Source: Candidatus Sulfotelmatobacter sp. (GTDB lineage: Bacteria; Acidobacteriota; Terriglobia; Terriglobales; Acidobacteriaceae). From it: a stretch of 45,184 bases of DNA. The stretch lies in the NCBI GenBank assembly GCA_017883385.1, contig JADGNQ010000031.1, positions 1-45,184 of the forward strand, in the 5' to 3' direction. The notes beneath the pieces were generated by a model. That model had not been told where the DNA came from, did no database searches, and worked only from the letters and a program-made list of their open reading frames with translations. Positions 24,902 through 33,214 of this stretch are shown here, one piece after another (position 1 is the first letter of the stretch; every line of letters begins with the position of its first letter). The position numbers and the translations under genes are program-made.

Positions 24902-26902
24902 ATGAAGAAGTCCAATTGCGACGTTCTTCCGCCACTCAGACGATTTGTTCTGAGACAGTTTGTCCCCTGCATCGTGGCTGCCTCTCTCTGTTGGGGAGCC
25001 GCTGCTGAAGCACAAGAGAAACCTACAGAGCCATCCCATGCCGCCGGATGGGTGGTGATTCCGGTTGAGGAATACGGCGTGCTGCGGGCGAAGGCTTACC
25101 CGGTCGAGCACGATCCCGAACCGCCTCCGCTGGACGCGACCCTGACGCGCGTGGATTACGACTTGCACGTTGTCGGCGACCTGGCCGCTGGACGGGCCAG
25201 CCTCACGATCGACGTCTTGAAAGATGGCTGGGTGCGTGTGCCGGTGCCCGCGGGCTTGCTCGTGCGCGAAGCCCGGCTTGATGGCAAGGCCGTGTCGCTG
25301 GTGCCGGGGGCGCCGGGGAAAGGTGGAGCTCATCTCTCGGCTCTGCTCTCGCATGCCGGGCGCTCCGTGCTGCTGCTCGATGTGGATGTTCCCGTGACGT
25401 CGTCGGCCGGCGATGAGAGTCTCGCGTTGCCCTCGACGGAATCGGGCGTCACCCGGGCCGCGGTGGAACTTCCGCGGCTGGGCATTGACCTGAGAGTTGC
25501 CGGAGGACTGCTCTCTCAGAAGTATGAGACATCGGCCCAGACCAAGTGGCTGGCTTACGCACGTGGCAATGAAGCACTGACGTTCACTTGGCGCAGGAAG
25601 ACGGAGGATCACCACGTCGAACTGCCGCTGCGGCTGCGCGGATCGTTGACGCAACTGACCAGCTTGGCGGAGGACTCCACTTCCATCTACGCGGAAGCGA
25701 GTCTCGACGTCGTGCAAGGGGCAGCTCGCGAGGTACGAATCCAGCTTCCGGAAAAAATCACCATCAACCAGGTTTCCGGCGCGATGGTGGCGGATTGGGA
25801 AATGAAGAACGGCGAGCTCGCGGTGACCTTCCTGGAACCGGTGGAGCACAGTGCACGCTTCGTTATCACCGGGGAGAGTCGGCTGCCGCGAGATGGAATC
25901 ATCGATATTCCGCTACTGCGGCTCCAGAACATGGAGCGCGATGAAGGCGGCATCGCAGTGGAAGTGCTGGGCGCGGGTGAAATCAAGGGTCAGAAATCGC
26001 AAGGGCTGGAGGATGCCGACGCTACCGACCTCGGCGAAATGGTGGCGAGCCGCCAGTCCCCTGCGCTGGTCGCATTTCGTGCCCGGTCGGGCGATGCGGG
26101 CGCGACGCGGTCCCTGAGCGTCAACGTGGCCCGCTACGACCAGCAAGCCGTGCTGATGGCAAACATTGAAGAGGCTCGCTACCAGGTGCTGATGAGCACC
26201 GACGGCAAGAAACTCGTGCAGGCACGGTATGCGGTTCGCAACAACCAGCGCAACTTCGTGAAGGTTACGCTGCCAGCGGGTGCGACCGTGTGGAGTGTAT
26301 CGCTCGCGGGACGGCCGATTCGTCCGGGCCAGTCGCCGGATGGAAGCCTGCTGTTGCCGCTCGAGAAAACGCGGGGCGGAGATGACGCGCAGGCGTTCGC
26401 GGTGGAGATTCTGTATCTCACCAAGGCGACGGCGTGGGCGGAGAAAGGCCGCGAGAAAGTGACGCTGCCGGCGCTGGATCTTCCGATCTCGCGCACGGGG
26501 CTGCTGCTGTACTACCCGCCGCTATTCCACGTTTCGGCGGAGCCGGGGACATTCCGGTTGCAGGAGTATGCGAATCCAACGTCGGCGGTGCTCGCGCCGG
26601 CCAGCGGAGGCGTGATCGATATCGGGACCGCATCGACGATCGACCTCAAGCAATCCGATCGGCTGGAACAGTTCGCCAAGCTGCAATCCGCCGACAAAGA
26701 AAAGAAGGACGCCACGCAGGCCCTGCTTGACACCTTTCGCGCCAAATCATCCGCTGGTAAGGTGACGGGCATTCTGCCGATCAACGTTTCATTCCCTGCC
26801 TTCGGACCGTCGATCTACCTCGTTTCCGAACTTACCGGCGAGAACCAGTTTCCCGCTGCAGAATTCAGCTTTCAGCGCGATAAAAAGGGAGGTGTACGAT
26901 GA
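24902..26902 (+). CDS. Large exported protein of unknown function, envelope paralogue A
   Basis: The 666-residue protein starts at ATG 24902 with a signal peptide (LRQFVPCIVAASLCWGAAAE, then AQEK). A conserved early motif, WVVIPVEEYGVLRAKAYP, is paralleled in the next gene. Most of the chain is beta-rich with alternating hydrophobic strands (ASLTIDVLKDGWVRVPVP, REVRIQLPEKITINQVSG, RNFVKVTLPAGATVWSVSLA, EKVTLPALDLPISRTG). No cysteine pairs or catalytic motifs are seen after the signal peptide. It is probably periplasmic. The following gene overlaps by four bases and is a clear paralogue, so the two products probably work together. No characterised homologue recognised. Confidence 0.82.
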   Translation: MKKSNCDVLPPLRRFVLRQFVPCIVAASLCWGAAAEAQEKPTEPSHAAGWVVIPVEEYGVLRAKAYPVEHDPEPPPLDATLTRVDYDLHVVGDLAAGRASLTIDVLKDGWVRVPVPAGLLVREARLDGKAVSLVPGAPGKGGAHLSALLSHAGRSVLLLDVDVPVTSSAGDESLALPSTESGVTRAAVELPRLGIDLRVAGGLLSQKYETSAQTKWLAYARGNEALTFTWRRKTEDHHVELPLRLRGSLTQLTSLAEDSTSIYAEASLDVVQGAAREVRIQLPEKITINQVSGAMVADWEMKNGELAVTFLEPVEHSARFVITGESRLPRDGIIDIPLLRLQNMERDEGGIAVEVLGAGEIKGQKSQGLEDADATDLGEMVASRQSPALVAFRARSGDAGATRSLSVNVARYDQQAVLMANIEEARYQVLMSTDGKKLVQARYAVRNNQRNFVKVTLPAGATVWSVSLAGRPIRPGQSPDGSLLLPLEKTRGGDDAQAFAVEILYLTKATAWAEKGREKVTLPALDLPISRTGLLLYYPPLFHVSAEPGTFRLQEYANPTSAVLAPASGGVIDIGTASTIDLKQSDRLEQFAKLQSADKEKKDATQALLDTFRAKSSAGKVTGILPINVSFPAFGPSIYLVSELTGENQFPAAEFSFQRDKKGGVR

Positions 26903-29196
26903 AAAACCGATTCCTCGGAATGCTGTTGCTGTGGAGTGTGTGTTGGGGACAAGTGTGCGCAGCAGAGGACAAGTCCCCCCTGCCCCTGCCTAATTCCGGC
27001 AACGTCACGCTGACTCTCGACGAATACAACAAATTGGTCGAGCTCGCGGCGAAGCCGCCGAAGAAAAACGACGTTGCGCCGCTTCCCTACTCGATCATGC
27101 ACGCCGACCTGAAGCTGCGTGTCGAGAACGACGGTGTGTTGGGCACAGTACAACTGGAGGGCGAAGTCTTCCGGAAAGGGGTCAGCAAGGTCCCACTCAC
27201 CACCGGGATGATCATTCTCGATGCGCATCAGAATGGCAAGGGCGTTCCGCTGCAGCAAGAAAATGGCACACACACCGCGCTTCTTTCTGGACCGGGAGAA
27301 TTCTCCGTCGATCTGGATACCGGACTGCCCCTAAAGATCGAAGCGGGGCGAGCGTCGTTCACTCTGCCGGTGCCGGCCGCGGGCAGCGTGCAGTTGGCGC
27401 TTGTGATTCCCGGCGACCACACCTTCGCCAACATCAGCCCCGGCCTGATCACCAGCCGGAAGTCTGAGAACGGACATACCATGATCGAAGCCACGCTGGT
27501 TCCGGGACAGCCCGCGAACATCTGGTGGACCACGCGGGAAACCGTCACGCCAGTGGTGCCGCGGGAAGTGCGATTTTTGGCCGACGCCAAGACACTCATC
27601 TCGGTGAGCGAAGCCGAAATGCGTGTCGCCGTGCTTGCCGATGTCACCGTGGTGCAGGGCGAGCCCACGCAATTCCACGTCGACTTGCCTGAGGGCTACG
27701 AAGTCACGGGCGTAACTGGGGCCACGCTCGATTCCGCGGAAACAAACAACGGAGTCCTGACTCTCAAAGTGAACGCTCCCAGTCAACGCAACCACCAGTT
27801 CCTGATCTCGATGGAGAGATCGATCAGCGGTGCCAAGGCGGATGCGCCCTTCCTCAGTTTCAAGAAAGCACAGCGTGAAACCGGCGAAGTTCTGGTCGAG
27901 GGCGCGGGCACTATGGAACTCACCGCGACCGAAGGTGGCGGCCTGAAGCGTATGGACGTGAAGGAGACGAACCCTTATCTGCGGTCGCTGGCGCACTTCC
28001 CGCCCCAGGCAGCGTTCCGCTATCACAAGCAGTCAAGCGAAACGCCTACGCTGGCTCTCAGCTGGGTGCGGTTCCCGGATGGAAGCGTACTCGCAGCCGT
28101 GGCTGAGAGCGCGCAGGTCACGACACTCGTCACTTCGGAGGGCAAATCGCTTACCGAAGTGAAGCTGATCCTCAAGAACCAGGCGCAGCCGTTCCTGAAA
28201 GTCACGCTGCCGCCCGGTGCGAGCATTCTCTCCGCAGACGTAGGCGGCGAGCGCGTGAAGCCGGTGCAAGGCCCGGATGGAAACCGCGTGCCGCTGTTGC
28301 GGCCGGGATTTCGTCCGACCGGTTCGTATACGGTTTCGTTCGTGTTCATGCACTCGGGGGCTCCGTTCGCGAAGAAAGGTGGGGCAGATTTGAGTCTGCC
28401 GAGCATGGACATACCGATCAGCCTGCTGAGCTGGGAAATCTTTCTGCCGGAACAATACAAAGTGAAAGATTTCGGCGGGGATGTGATCGTGGCGAATGTG
28501 GTGCCTTCGCCGTTTCGCGAAGAGTATGCCTACAACGCGCAGAGGAATCGCGAAGGGGATATGTCGAGCACGCTGAAAATGGAAGCCCTGCCTGGGCAGA
28601 TGGGCGGCTATGTCGTGGACCCGAGCGGAGCGGTCGTTCCCAACGCGCGCATCACCATTACGTCGACTGACAACGGAGCGACGCGAACCGCAGTGACCGA
28701 CGATCAGGGCCGGTGGCTCGTCGGCAGCCTGGGATCGGGAAACTTCAAGGCCAAGGCAGAGACGCCGGGCTTCCGCACCAGCGTTTTCAATCTCAACTAC
28801 GATGCGAACCAGCCGTCGCTGTACAACTTTCCGTTGAGCGTTGCCGGCACTGCTGAGATGGTCGAGGTTCGCGGCGACATGCCGCAGATGGAAACCAAGT
28901 CGGGGGCGAATGAACTTCACGGCAACGCATACGCCTACTCGACGAACGGCGGCGCAACCGTTGGTGGCCCGGTGAACGGCCGCTTCACCGGAAACGGCAT
29001 CGAGAAATTGGGCACCGTTGCCCAGGGGCTTTCCAACCTGAACGCCTCTGTCAACGTGATGAACCTGCAGCGCCGGGTTGCCGGAGTTCTACCAGTGGCG
29101 ATCGATGTGCCGCGCGCCGGCACTTCGTTCAGCTTCGTCCGGCCGCTCGTACTGGACGAGGAAACCAAGGTGACTTTCAGCTATAAGAGCCGCTGA
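26899..29196 (+). CDS. Envelope paralogue B with carboxypeptidase regulatory-like domain
   Basis: The 765-residue protein starts at ATG 26899, inside the previous stop, with an excellent GGGAGGTG ribosome binding site at 26886-26893. A signal peptide (LGMLLLWSVCWGQVCAAED) is followed by VTLTLDEYNKLVELAAKPP and by beta-rich regions matching paralogue A: FLKVTLPPGASILSADVGGE aligns with its KVTLPAGATVWSVSLAGR, and LSLPSMDIPISLLSWEIFLP with its KVTLPALDLPISRTGLLLYY. About residues 570-650 add a carboxypeptidase regulatory-like domain (GYVVDPSGAVVPNARITITS, WLVGSLGSGNFKAKAETPGF), as often seen before TonB-dependent barrels, but no barrel follows. The C-terminal 110 residues are Asn/Gly-rich. Confidence 0.82.
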   Translation: MKNRFLGMLLLWSVCWGQVCAAEDKSPLPLPNSGNVTLTLDEYNKLVELAAKPPKKNDVAPLPYSIMHADLKLRVENDGVLGTVQLEGEVFRKGVSKVPLTTGMIILDAHQNGKGVPLQQENGTHTALLSGPGEFSVDLDTGLPLKIEAGRASFTLPVPAAGSVQLALVIPGDHTFANISPGLITSRKSENGHTMIEATLVPGQPANIWWTTRETVTPVVPREVRFLADAKTLISVSEAEMRVAVLADVTVVQGEPTQFHVDLPEGYEVTGVTGATLDSAETNNGVLTLKVNAPSQRNHQFLISMERSISGAKADAPFLSFKKAQRETGEVLVEGAGTMELTATEGGGLKRMDVKETNPYLRSLAHFPPQAAFRYHKQSSETPTLALSWVRFPDGSVLAAVAESAQVTTLVTSEGKSLTEVKLILKNQAQPFLKVTLPPGASILSADVGGERVKPVQGPDGNRVPLLRPGFRPTGSYTVSFVFMHSGAPFAKKGGADLSLPSMDIPISLLSWEIFLPEQYKVKDFGGDVIVANVVPSPFREEYAYNAQRNREGDMSSTLKMEALPGQMGGYVVDPSGAVVPNARITITSTDNGATRTAVTDDQGRWLVGSLGSGNFKAKAETPGFRTSVFNLNYDANQPSLYNFPLSVAGTAEMVEVRGDMPQMETKSGANELHGNAYAYSTNGGATVGGPVNGRFTGNGIEKLGTVAQGLSNLNASVNVMNLQRRVAGVLPVAIDVPRAGTSFSFVRPLVLDEETKVTFSYKSR

Positions 29197-29291
29197 AGTG
29201 CTCTGAATCATGGGCATCACCCGCGAAGAACCTCTGCGTGCTACCGGTTCTTGGCCGATGGCATAGAATGTTGGTTCGCAGGTAGCCGCTC

Positions 29292-30635
29292 ATGAACAGT
29301 CCTGAGGTCTGGAGAACGTGGGAAGGCCGCGTAGTCGACGGGAAATTTCCGCTTCGGCAGTGGCTGGGTGGCTCTGAGCATAGCGCGGTCTTCCTTACCG
29401 AGCGGCCGGGACAGGCGTCTCAGAAAGCCGCGATCAAGGTGATCGCAGCCGACGCCGGGGATGTTCATTCTCAGCTCTTGCGTTGGCGCACAACAGCGCA
29501 ACTCTCTCATCCGCACTTGATTCGGATCTACGAAACCGGGCAGTATCAGATGGACGGTACGGCTCTTCTTTACGTGGTCATGGAGTTCGCGGAAGAGGAT
29601 TTGTCGCAGATTCTTCCCCAGCGGCCGCTGGCGCCCGCCGAAGTGACCGACTTACTTCCTCCGCTGCTGGACGCGCTTTCCCATCTGCACGCGAAGGGAT
29701 TCGTACACCGCCGGATCAAGCCGTCGAATATTCTGGCAGTGGGCGACCTGTTGAAGCTTTCTTCGGATCAGGTTGCGAAGCCCGCCGAGTCGGACAGTGC
29801 AGGGACGCGGCGCGATGTGTATGATGCACCGGAGACGGCGGCAGGAATCGTATCGCCGGCGGGCGACCTGTGGTCGGTGGGCGCCACTCTGGTCGCAGCG
29901 CTCACGCAGAACGCGCCTTTCGCGGACGAATCGTCACAACGCGATCCCGGCGTGCCGGCAACAATTCCCGAACCGTTCCGCGGCATTGCGCGCGAGTGCC
30001 TGCATCTCGATCCGAAGCGGCGCTGCTCGATTGCAGAGATCCAAGCGAGGATGCAGCCTGCGGCACGCTCGGTCCCGGCTCCCGCTCCAGTTCGGATTCC
30101 CTCGGCGCCCGCCAGACATGACCGCACTTCCTGGCGCATTCTCATTCCAATTGCAGTCGTACTGATAGCAGCGTTAGGGATACGCTTCTTCTACAAGATG
30201 GGCCCGCCGAAGGCATCCACCGACGGGCCGGTCAAGCTCGAGGTCGCTCCGGTTGCATCTGAACATGTAAGTTCGAAACCAGCGACACCGAGTCCCGCCC
30301 CAATACCCCCCGCACCAAAGGCAGCAGTTGCGTCTCGGGGCGAAATCGTAAAACAAGACCTCCCCGACGTTCCACAGAGCGCAAAGAACACTATTACGGG
30401 AACAATCAAGGTCGGAGTGCGGGTCGAAGTGGATCCGTCGGGCAAGGTAACGGCGGCCAAACTCAAATCCGCAGGAAGCAGCAAATACTTTGCCAATCTT
30501 GCGTTGAAGGCGGCGGAGCGTTGGGAGTTCTCTCCTCTCAAGATAGACGGAAAACCTGCAGCAAGTGTATGGCTCCTCCAGTTTCGCTTCAAGCGAACTT
30601 CAATTCAGGTTTCGCCCGAGCGAGTGGCCCACTAG
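29292..30635 (+). CDS. Membrane pseudokinase fused to a TonB C-terminal domain
   Basis: The 447-residue protein has an N-terminal Ser/Thr kinase fold (residues about 15-260): Lys49 in AAIKVI and LIRIYETG are kept, but the catalytic loop reads VHRRIKPSNIL, with Arg141 in place of the essential Asp, and the DFG position reads LKLSSDQVAK. The glycine loop (WLGGSEHSAVFL) is also degenerate. APE (DAPETA) and the GDLWSVGATL helix are present, so the fold is intact but catalysis is doubtful. After one transmembrane helix (ILIPIAVVLIAALGIRFF, about 284-301) come a Pro/Ala linker and a TonB-type C-terminal domain (IKVGVRVEVDPSGKVTAAKL, ALKAAERWEFSPLKIDGKPA). It may sense or bind something in the cytoplasm and act on envelope proteins. 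Confidence 0.85.
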   Translation: MNSPEVWRTWEGRVVDGKFPLRQWLGGSEHSAVFLTERPGQASQKAAIKVIAADAGDVHSQLLRWRTTAQLSHPHLIRIYETGQYQMDGTALLYVVMEFAEEDLSQILPQRPLAPAEVTDLLPPLLDALSHLHAKGFVHRRIKPSNILAVGDLLKLSSDQVAKPAESDSAGTRRDVYDAPETAAGIVSPAGDLWSVGATLVAALTQNAPFADESSQRDPGVPATIPEPFRGIARECLHLDPKRRCSIAEIQARMQPAARSVPAPAPVRIPSAPARHDRTSWRILIPIAVVLIAALGIRFFYKMGPPKASTDGPVKLEVAPVASEHVSSKPATPSPAPIPPAPKAAVASRGEIVKQDLPDVPQSAKNTITGTIKVGVRVEVDPSGKVTAAKLKSAGSSKYFANLALKAAERWEFSPLKIDGKPAASVWLLQFRFKRTSIQVSPERVAH

Positions 30636-30652
30636 CAAGCTGCGGACTCCGA

Positions 30653-30805
30653 TTCGTATCAGGGCATGCCTTTGAGCAGTGCCGATGCGGTGAATAAAGA
30701 TCCCCGACTTCAGTCGCTGCAACTCCGCCCCACGCAGCGGCTGAAGCCATGGTAAGAACGTCGCCGCACCGAACGGCATCGCTTGAAGCGATGCCCTGAT
30801 ACGAA
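30653..30805. repeat. Long-arm inverted repeat with inner hairpin (REP-like element)
   Basis: Perfect 15-base arms TTCGTATCAGGGCAT (30653-30667) and ATGCCCTGATACGAA (30791-30805) enclose 123 bases with further short pairings. A tight hairpin GGCATCGCT/TGA/AGCGATGCC lies at 30775-30795 and shares bases with the right arm. The element fills the gap between two convergent genes. The design resembles REP/BIME-type dispersed palindromes; no transposase gene is nearby. Confidence 0.8.
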
Positions 30806-30883
30806 CCGATCTGATGCGAATCGCAGATCCTTCATGCCCACTGTTCAGCTCTCGGCGTGTCGAGCAACTTTCCCAAAGCTTCA

Positions 30884-31624
30884 CTACGTCTTGGTGGTCT
30901 GACGTAACTTCCAGACGATCTGCCGCACCATCCCCAGGAGGAGCTTGGCGTCATAGGCTTCCAGATTGAACCGCAGAATCAAGCGGCGGCCCTTCTTCTC
31001 GAACATGGCTTCGGTTCCCGGCTTCACATATCCGCTGATCCGAAGCGCTTCGAGCAAGCACTCGGTAATTTGCTCAGCCTGACCCGCTGTCGCGGGCTCA
31101 ACATCCGCTTGAGCTGGTTGGAGTGGCTTGCTCCGCGCCAATTCGTAGAGACAGACAGCGACGGCCTGCCCCAGATTCATGGAGATGTTTTGCTGTTTTG
31201 TAGGGATGTTGAGTAACCAGTGACAGTGGCTGAAGTCTTTATTCGTCAACCCGATTTTCTCGGAGCCGAACAGCAGAGCGACACGCTCGGTCTGAAGTCG
31301 TTTGCGGATTGTGGCCCCGGCATTGTCGTCGAGATGATGCACCGGTTGCTGCAATGCGCGATTGCGCACCGCCGTCGTTCCCACGACCAGGGCGCAGTCG
31401 GCGACAGCCTCGGCAACAGTCTTGTATTCTTCCGCGCTGTTCAACAAGTCAGAGGCACCCACCGCCGAGCGGGCCTCGCGGAAGCCGGGCGCATAGGGAT
31501 TCACCAGGCGCAGGCGATGAGCGCCGAAGTTGCTCATGGCCCGGGCGGCCGCGCCGATGTTCAGCGGATTGCGCGGGCGCACCAGCACGACTGCGAGACC
31601 GTCTAGTTCTGGAAGGACTGGCAA
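30884..31624 (-). CDS. trmJ: TrmJ-like tRNA 2'-O-methyltransferase (SPOUT superfamily)
   Basis: The 246-residue protein has the TrmJ pattern: AVVLVRPRNPLNIGAAARAM (motif 1, residues 11-30), ALLFGSEKIGLTNKD (motif 2) and LNIPTKQQNISMNLGQAVAV (motif 3, knot), followed by a C-terminal helical extension. TrmJ methylates the ribose of residue 32 in the anticodon loop of several tRNAs. The C-terminal extension differs from the enterobacterial one, so the exact target is less sure than the family. It converges with the pseudokinase gene across the long-arm inverted repeat. Start ATG 31624. Confidence 0.87.
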   Translation of the reverse strand: MPVLPELDGLAVVLVRPRNPLNIGAAARAMSNFGAHRLRLVNPYAPGFREARSAVGASDLLNSAEEYKTVAEAVADCALVVGTTAVRNRALQQPVHHLDDNAGATIRKRLQTERVALLFGSEKIGLTNKDFSHCHWLLNIPTKQQNISMNLGQAVAVCLYELARSKPLQPAQADVEPATAGQAEQITECLLEALRISGYVKPGTEAMFEKKGRRLILRFNLEAYDAKLLLGMVRQIVWKLRQTTKT

Positions 31625-31701
31625 GGGCTCAATTTTACGACAGAGGGATTCGTAGGAGCATGGCGGGAGGACAATGCTTTTGTGCCGAGAGAAAACCGTG
31701 A

Positions 31702-31768
31702 ACCACGAAGTATCACGAAGGGCCTACTGGTAAGCGTTCTCTTCGTGTGACTTCGTGTCCTTCGTGGT
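31702..31768. repeat. Palindromic ACCACGAAG / CTTCGTGGT spacer repeat
   Basis: Left ACCACGAAG-TAT-CACGAAG (31702-31720) pairs with right CTTCGTGTCCTTCGTGGT (31751-31768), with an additional CTTCGTGTGA unit at 31741-31750. It lies between trmJ's start and the end of the FeS-flavoprotein gene. It resembles the palindrome at 7167-7243 in layout and outer bases (ACCAC...GTGGT). Confidence 0.75.
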
Positions 31769-31802
31769 AGAGATCTTCAAGCTCAGCCCCGGAACACTCG
31801 CT

Positions 31803-33197
31803 TCAGCGGGACGGTGCGGCGGCAGCCTGGGCAAGTTGCTTGCGCTCGGCGTCTGCCTTCTTGGCTTCTTTGCTCGCTTCCAGGGTCAGATCGCGCGCTC
31901 CGAAGCCAACGCCGATCTTCTTGAGGAACGCGTTGGGCGGAGTGCCCCCAGCGAAAATCCATACAAAGTCGTTTGGAATTTCCTGCGAGCTACCGTTGAC
32001 GTCAAGGATGACCGACTCCGGCTTGAACTGAACCGGATTCGAGCTGAACAACACTTTCAGCTTTCCCGAGCGCATAAAGTCTTCGATACGCTTAGCGTTT
32101 CGTTCTTTGATGCGGCTGAATTGCTCGCTGCGGTAGGAGACAGTCACCTGATTGCCGGCCTGACAGGCGAGCCCCATGGCAGCCTCCACAGCGCTATCGC
32201 CGCCGCCCACGACAAGAATCTTCTTGTTGATATAGTGATCTGCCTCGATGAGGCGGTACATCACCTTCGGCAGCTCCTCGCCCTTAACTCCGAGCTTGCG
32301 TGGCTCGCCCGCACGGCCAAGGGCCAGGATCACGGCCTTGGCGCGGTACTGATTCGTGGCTGTTACGACCGTGAACATGCGATCTTCGCCCCTCTTGATG
32401 TCTTCCACTTTCTCGCCAGTGGACACATTGAAGTCGGACCGGTTGAGAATCATGTCCCAGAAGGCGAGCAGGTTTTCCTTGGAAAGCTGCAATTTTTTGA
32501 ACTTGCCGTACATGGGAAACTCAACCGGGCTCGTCATCACCAGCTTCTGCCGCGGATACTTCGCGACCGTGCCTCCGACCTCATCGCGCTCGAGCGTAAG
32601 GTAGTTCAGCTTGCGTTCAATCGCCCGCAGCGAGGCGCTGATTCCCGCCGGCCCCGCTCCAATCACCAGAACATCGTAAACACCAGCGATGGGTTGAGCC
32701 GCGCCATTCGCATTGACCCGGGCTGCGATCGTATCCACGCAGTCGCGGCCCTGGTTCACGGCATTCTTGATCAAGGCCAGCCCGCCGAGTTCTCCGACGA
32801 TGAACAGGTTGGGCACAGTGGTCTCGAATTCCGGCGTCAGATGAGGCATGTCCGCAGCCATGCTGGGACTGGCCATGACCATCGTGATGGCGCCGACGGG
32901 GCAGGCGTCCGCACACAGGCCATGGCCAATGCACTTGTGTCCGTTGACGATCACGGCCTTGCCGGCGATCATCGCCAGCACGTCGCCCTCCGGGCAAACG
33001 CTGGTGCACGTTCCGCAGCCAATGCAGTAGTTCGAGTCGATGTGGGGATGCTGGGCTTTGGGTCCTTCGGAGAACAGCTTCCCCTTTTCGGCAGCCGCGC
33101 GCGCGCGGGCCTCCTTCTTCTTGAGGCTCTTGAGATAGCCCATCAAAAAGAAGAGGCAAATCATGCCGCCAATCGCATAGGTAAGCAGGGTTTCCAT
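31803..33197 (-). CDS. Membrane-anchored ferredoxin-FAD/NAD(P) oxidoreductase
   Basis: The start is placed at ATG 33197 (464 residues), giving a clean N-terminal helix (LLTYAIGGMICLFFLMGYL); a longer frame to 33305 overlaps the cytochrome b gene. Next come two ferredoxin-type cluster motifs: CIGCGTCTSVCP (Cys 58, 61, 64, 68) and CIGHGLCADACP (Cys 89, 95, 99, with His92 where the second Cys is expected). An odd linker, VPNLFIVGELGGLALIKNAV, looks like the C-terminal FAD-binding end of a thioredoxin-reductase-like protein placed before the first Rossmann fold (VLVIGAGPAGISAS, about 176-189). A second fold has ILVVGGGDSAVEAAMG. It probably passes electrons between NAD(P)H and the membrane, with the cytochrome b encoded just upstream as partner (inference). 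Confidence 0.85.
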   Translation of the reverse strand: METLLTYAIGGMICLFFLMGYLKSLKKKEARARAAAEKGKLFSEGPKAQHPHIDSNYCIGCGTCTSVCPEGDVLAMIAGKAVIVNGHKCIGHGLCADACPVGAITMVMASPSMAADMPHLTPEFETTVPNLFIVGELGGLALIKNAVNQGRDCVDTIAARVNANGAAQPIAGVYDVLVIGAGPAGISASLRAIERKLNYLTLERDEVGGTVAKYPRQKLVMTSPVEFPMYGKFKKLQLSKENLLAFWDMILNRSDFNVSTGEKVEDIKRGEDRMFTVVTATNQYRAKAVILALGRAGEPRKLGVKGEELPKVMYRLIEADHYINKKILVVGGGDSAVEAAMGLACQAGNQVTVSYRSEQFSRIKERNAKRIEDFMRSGKLKVLFSSNPVQFKPESVILDVNGSSQEIPNDFVWIFAGGTPPNAFLKKIGVGFGARDLTLEASKEAKKADAERKQLAQAAAAPSR

Positions 33198-33214
33198 GGC
33201 GAACGGCTCAGAAA

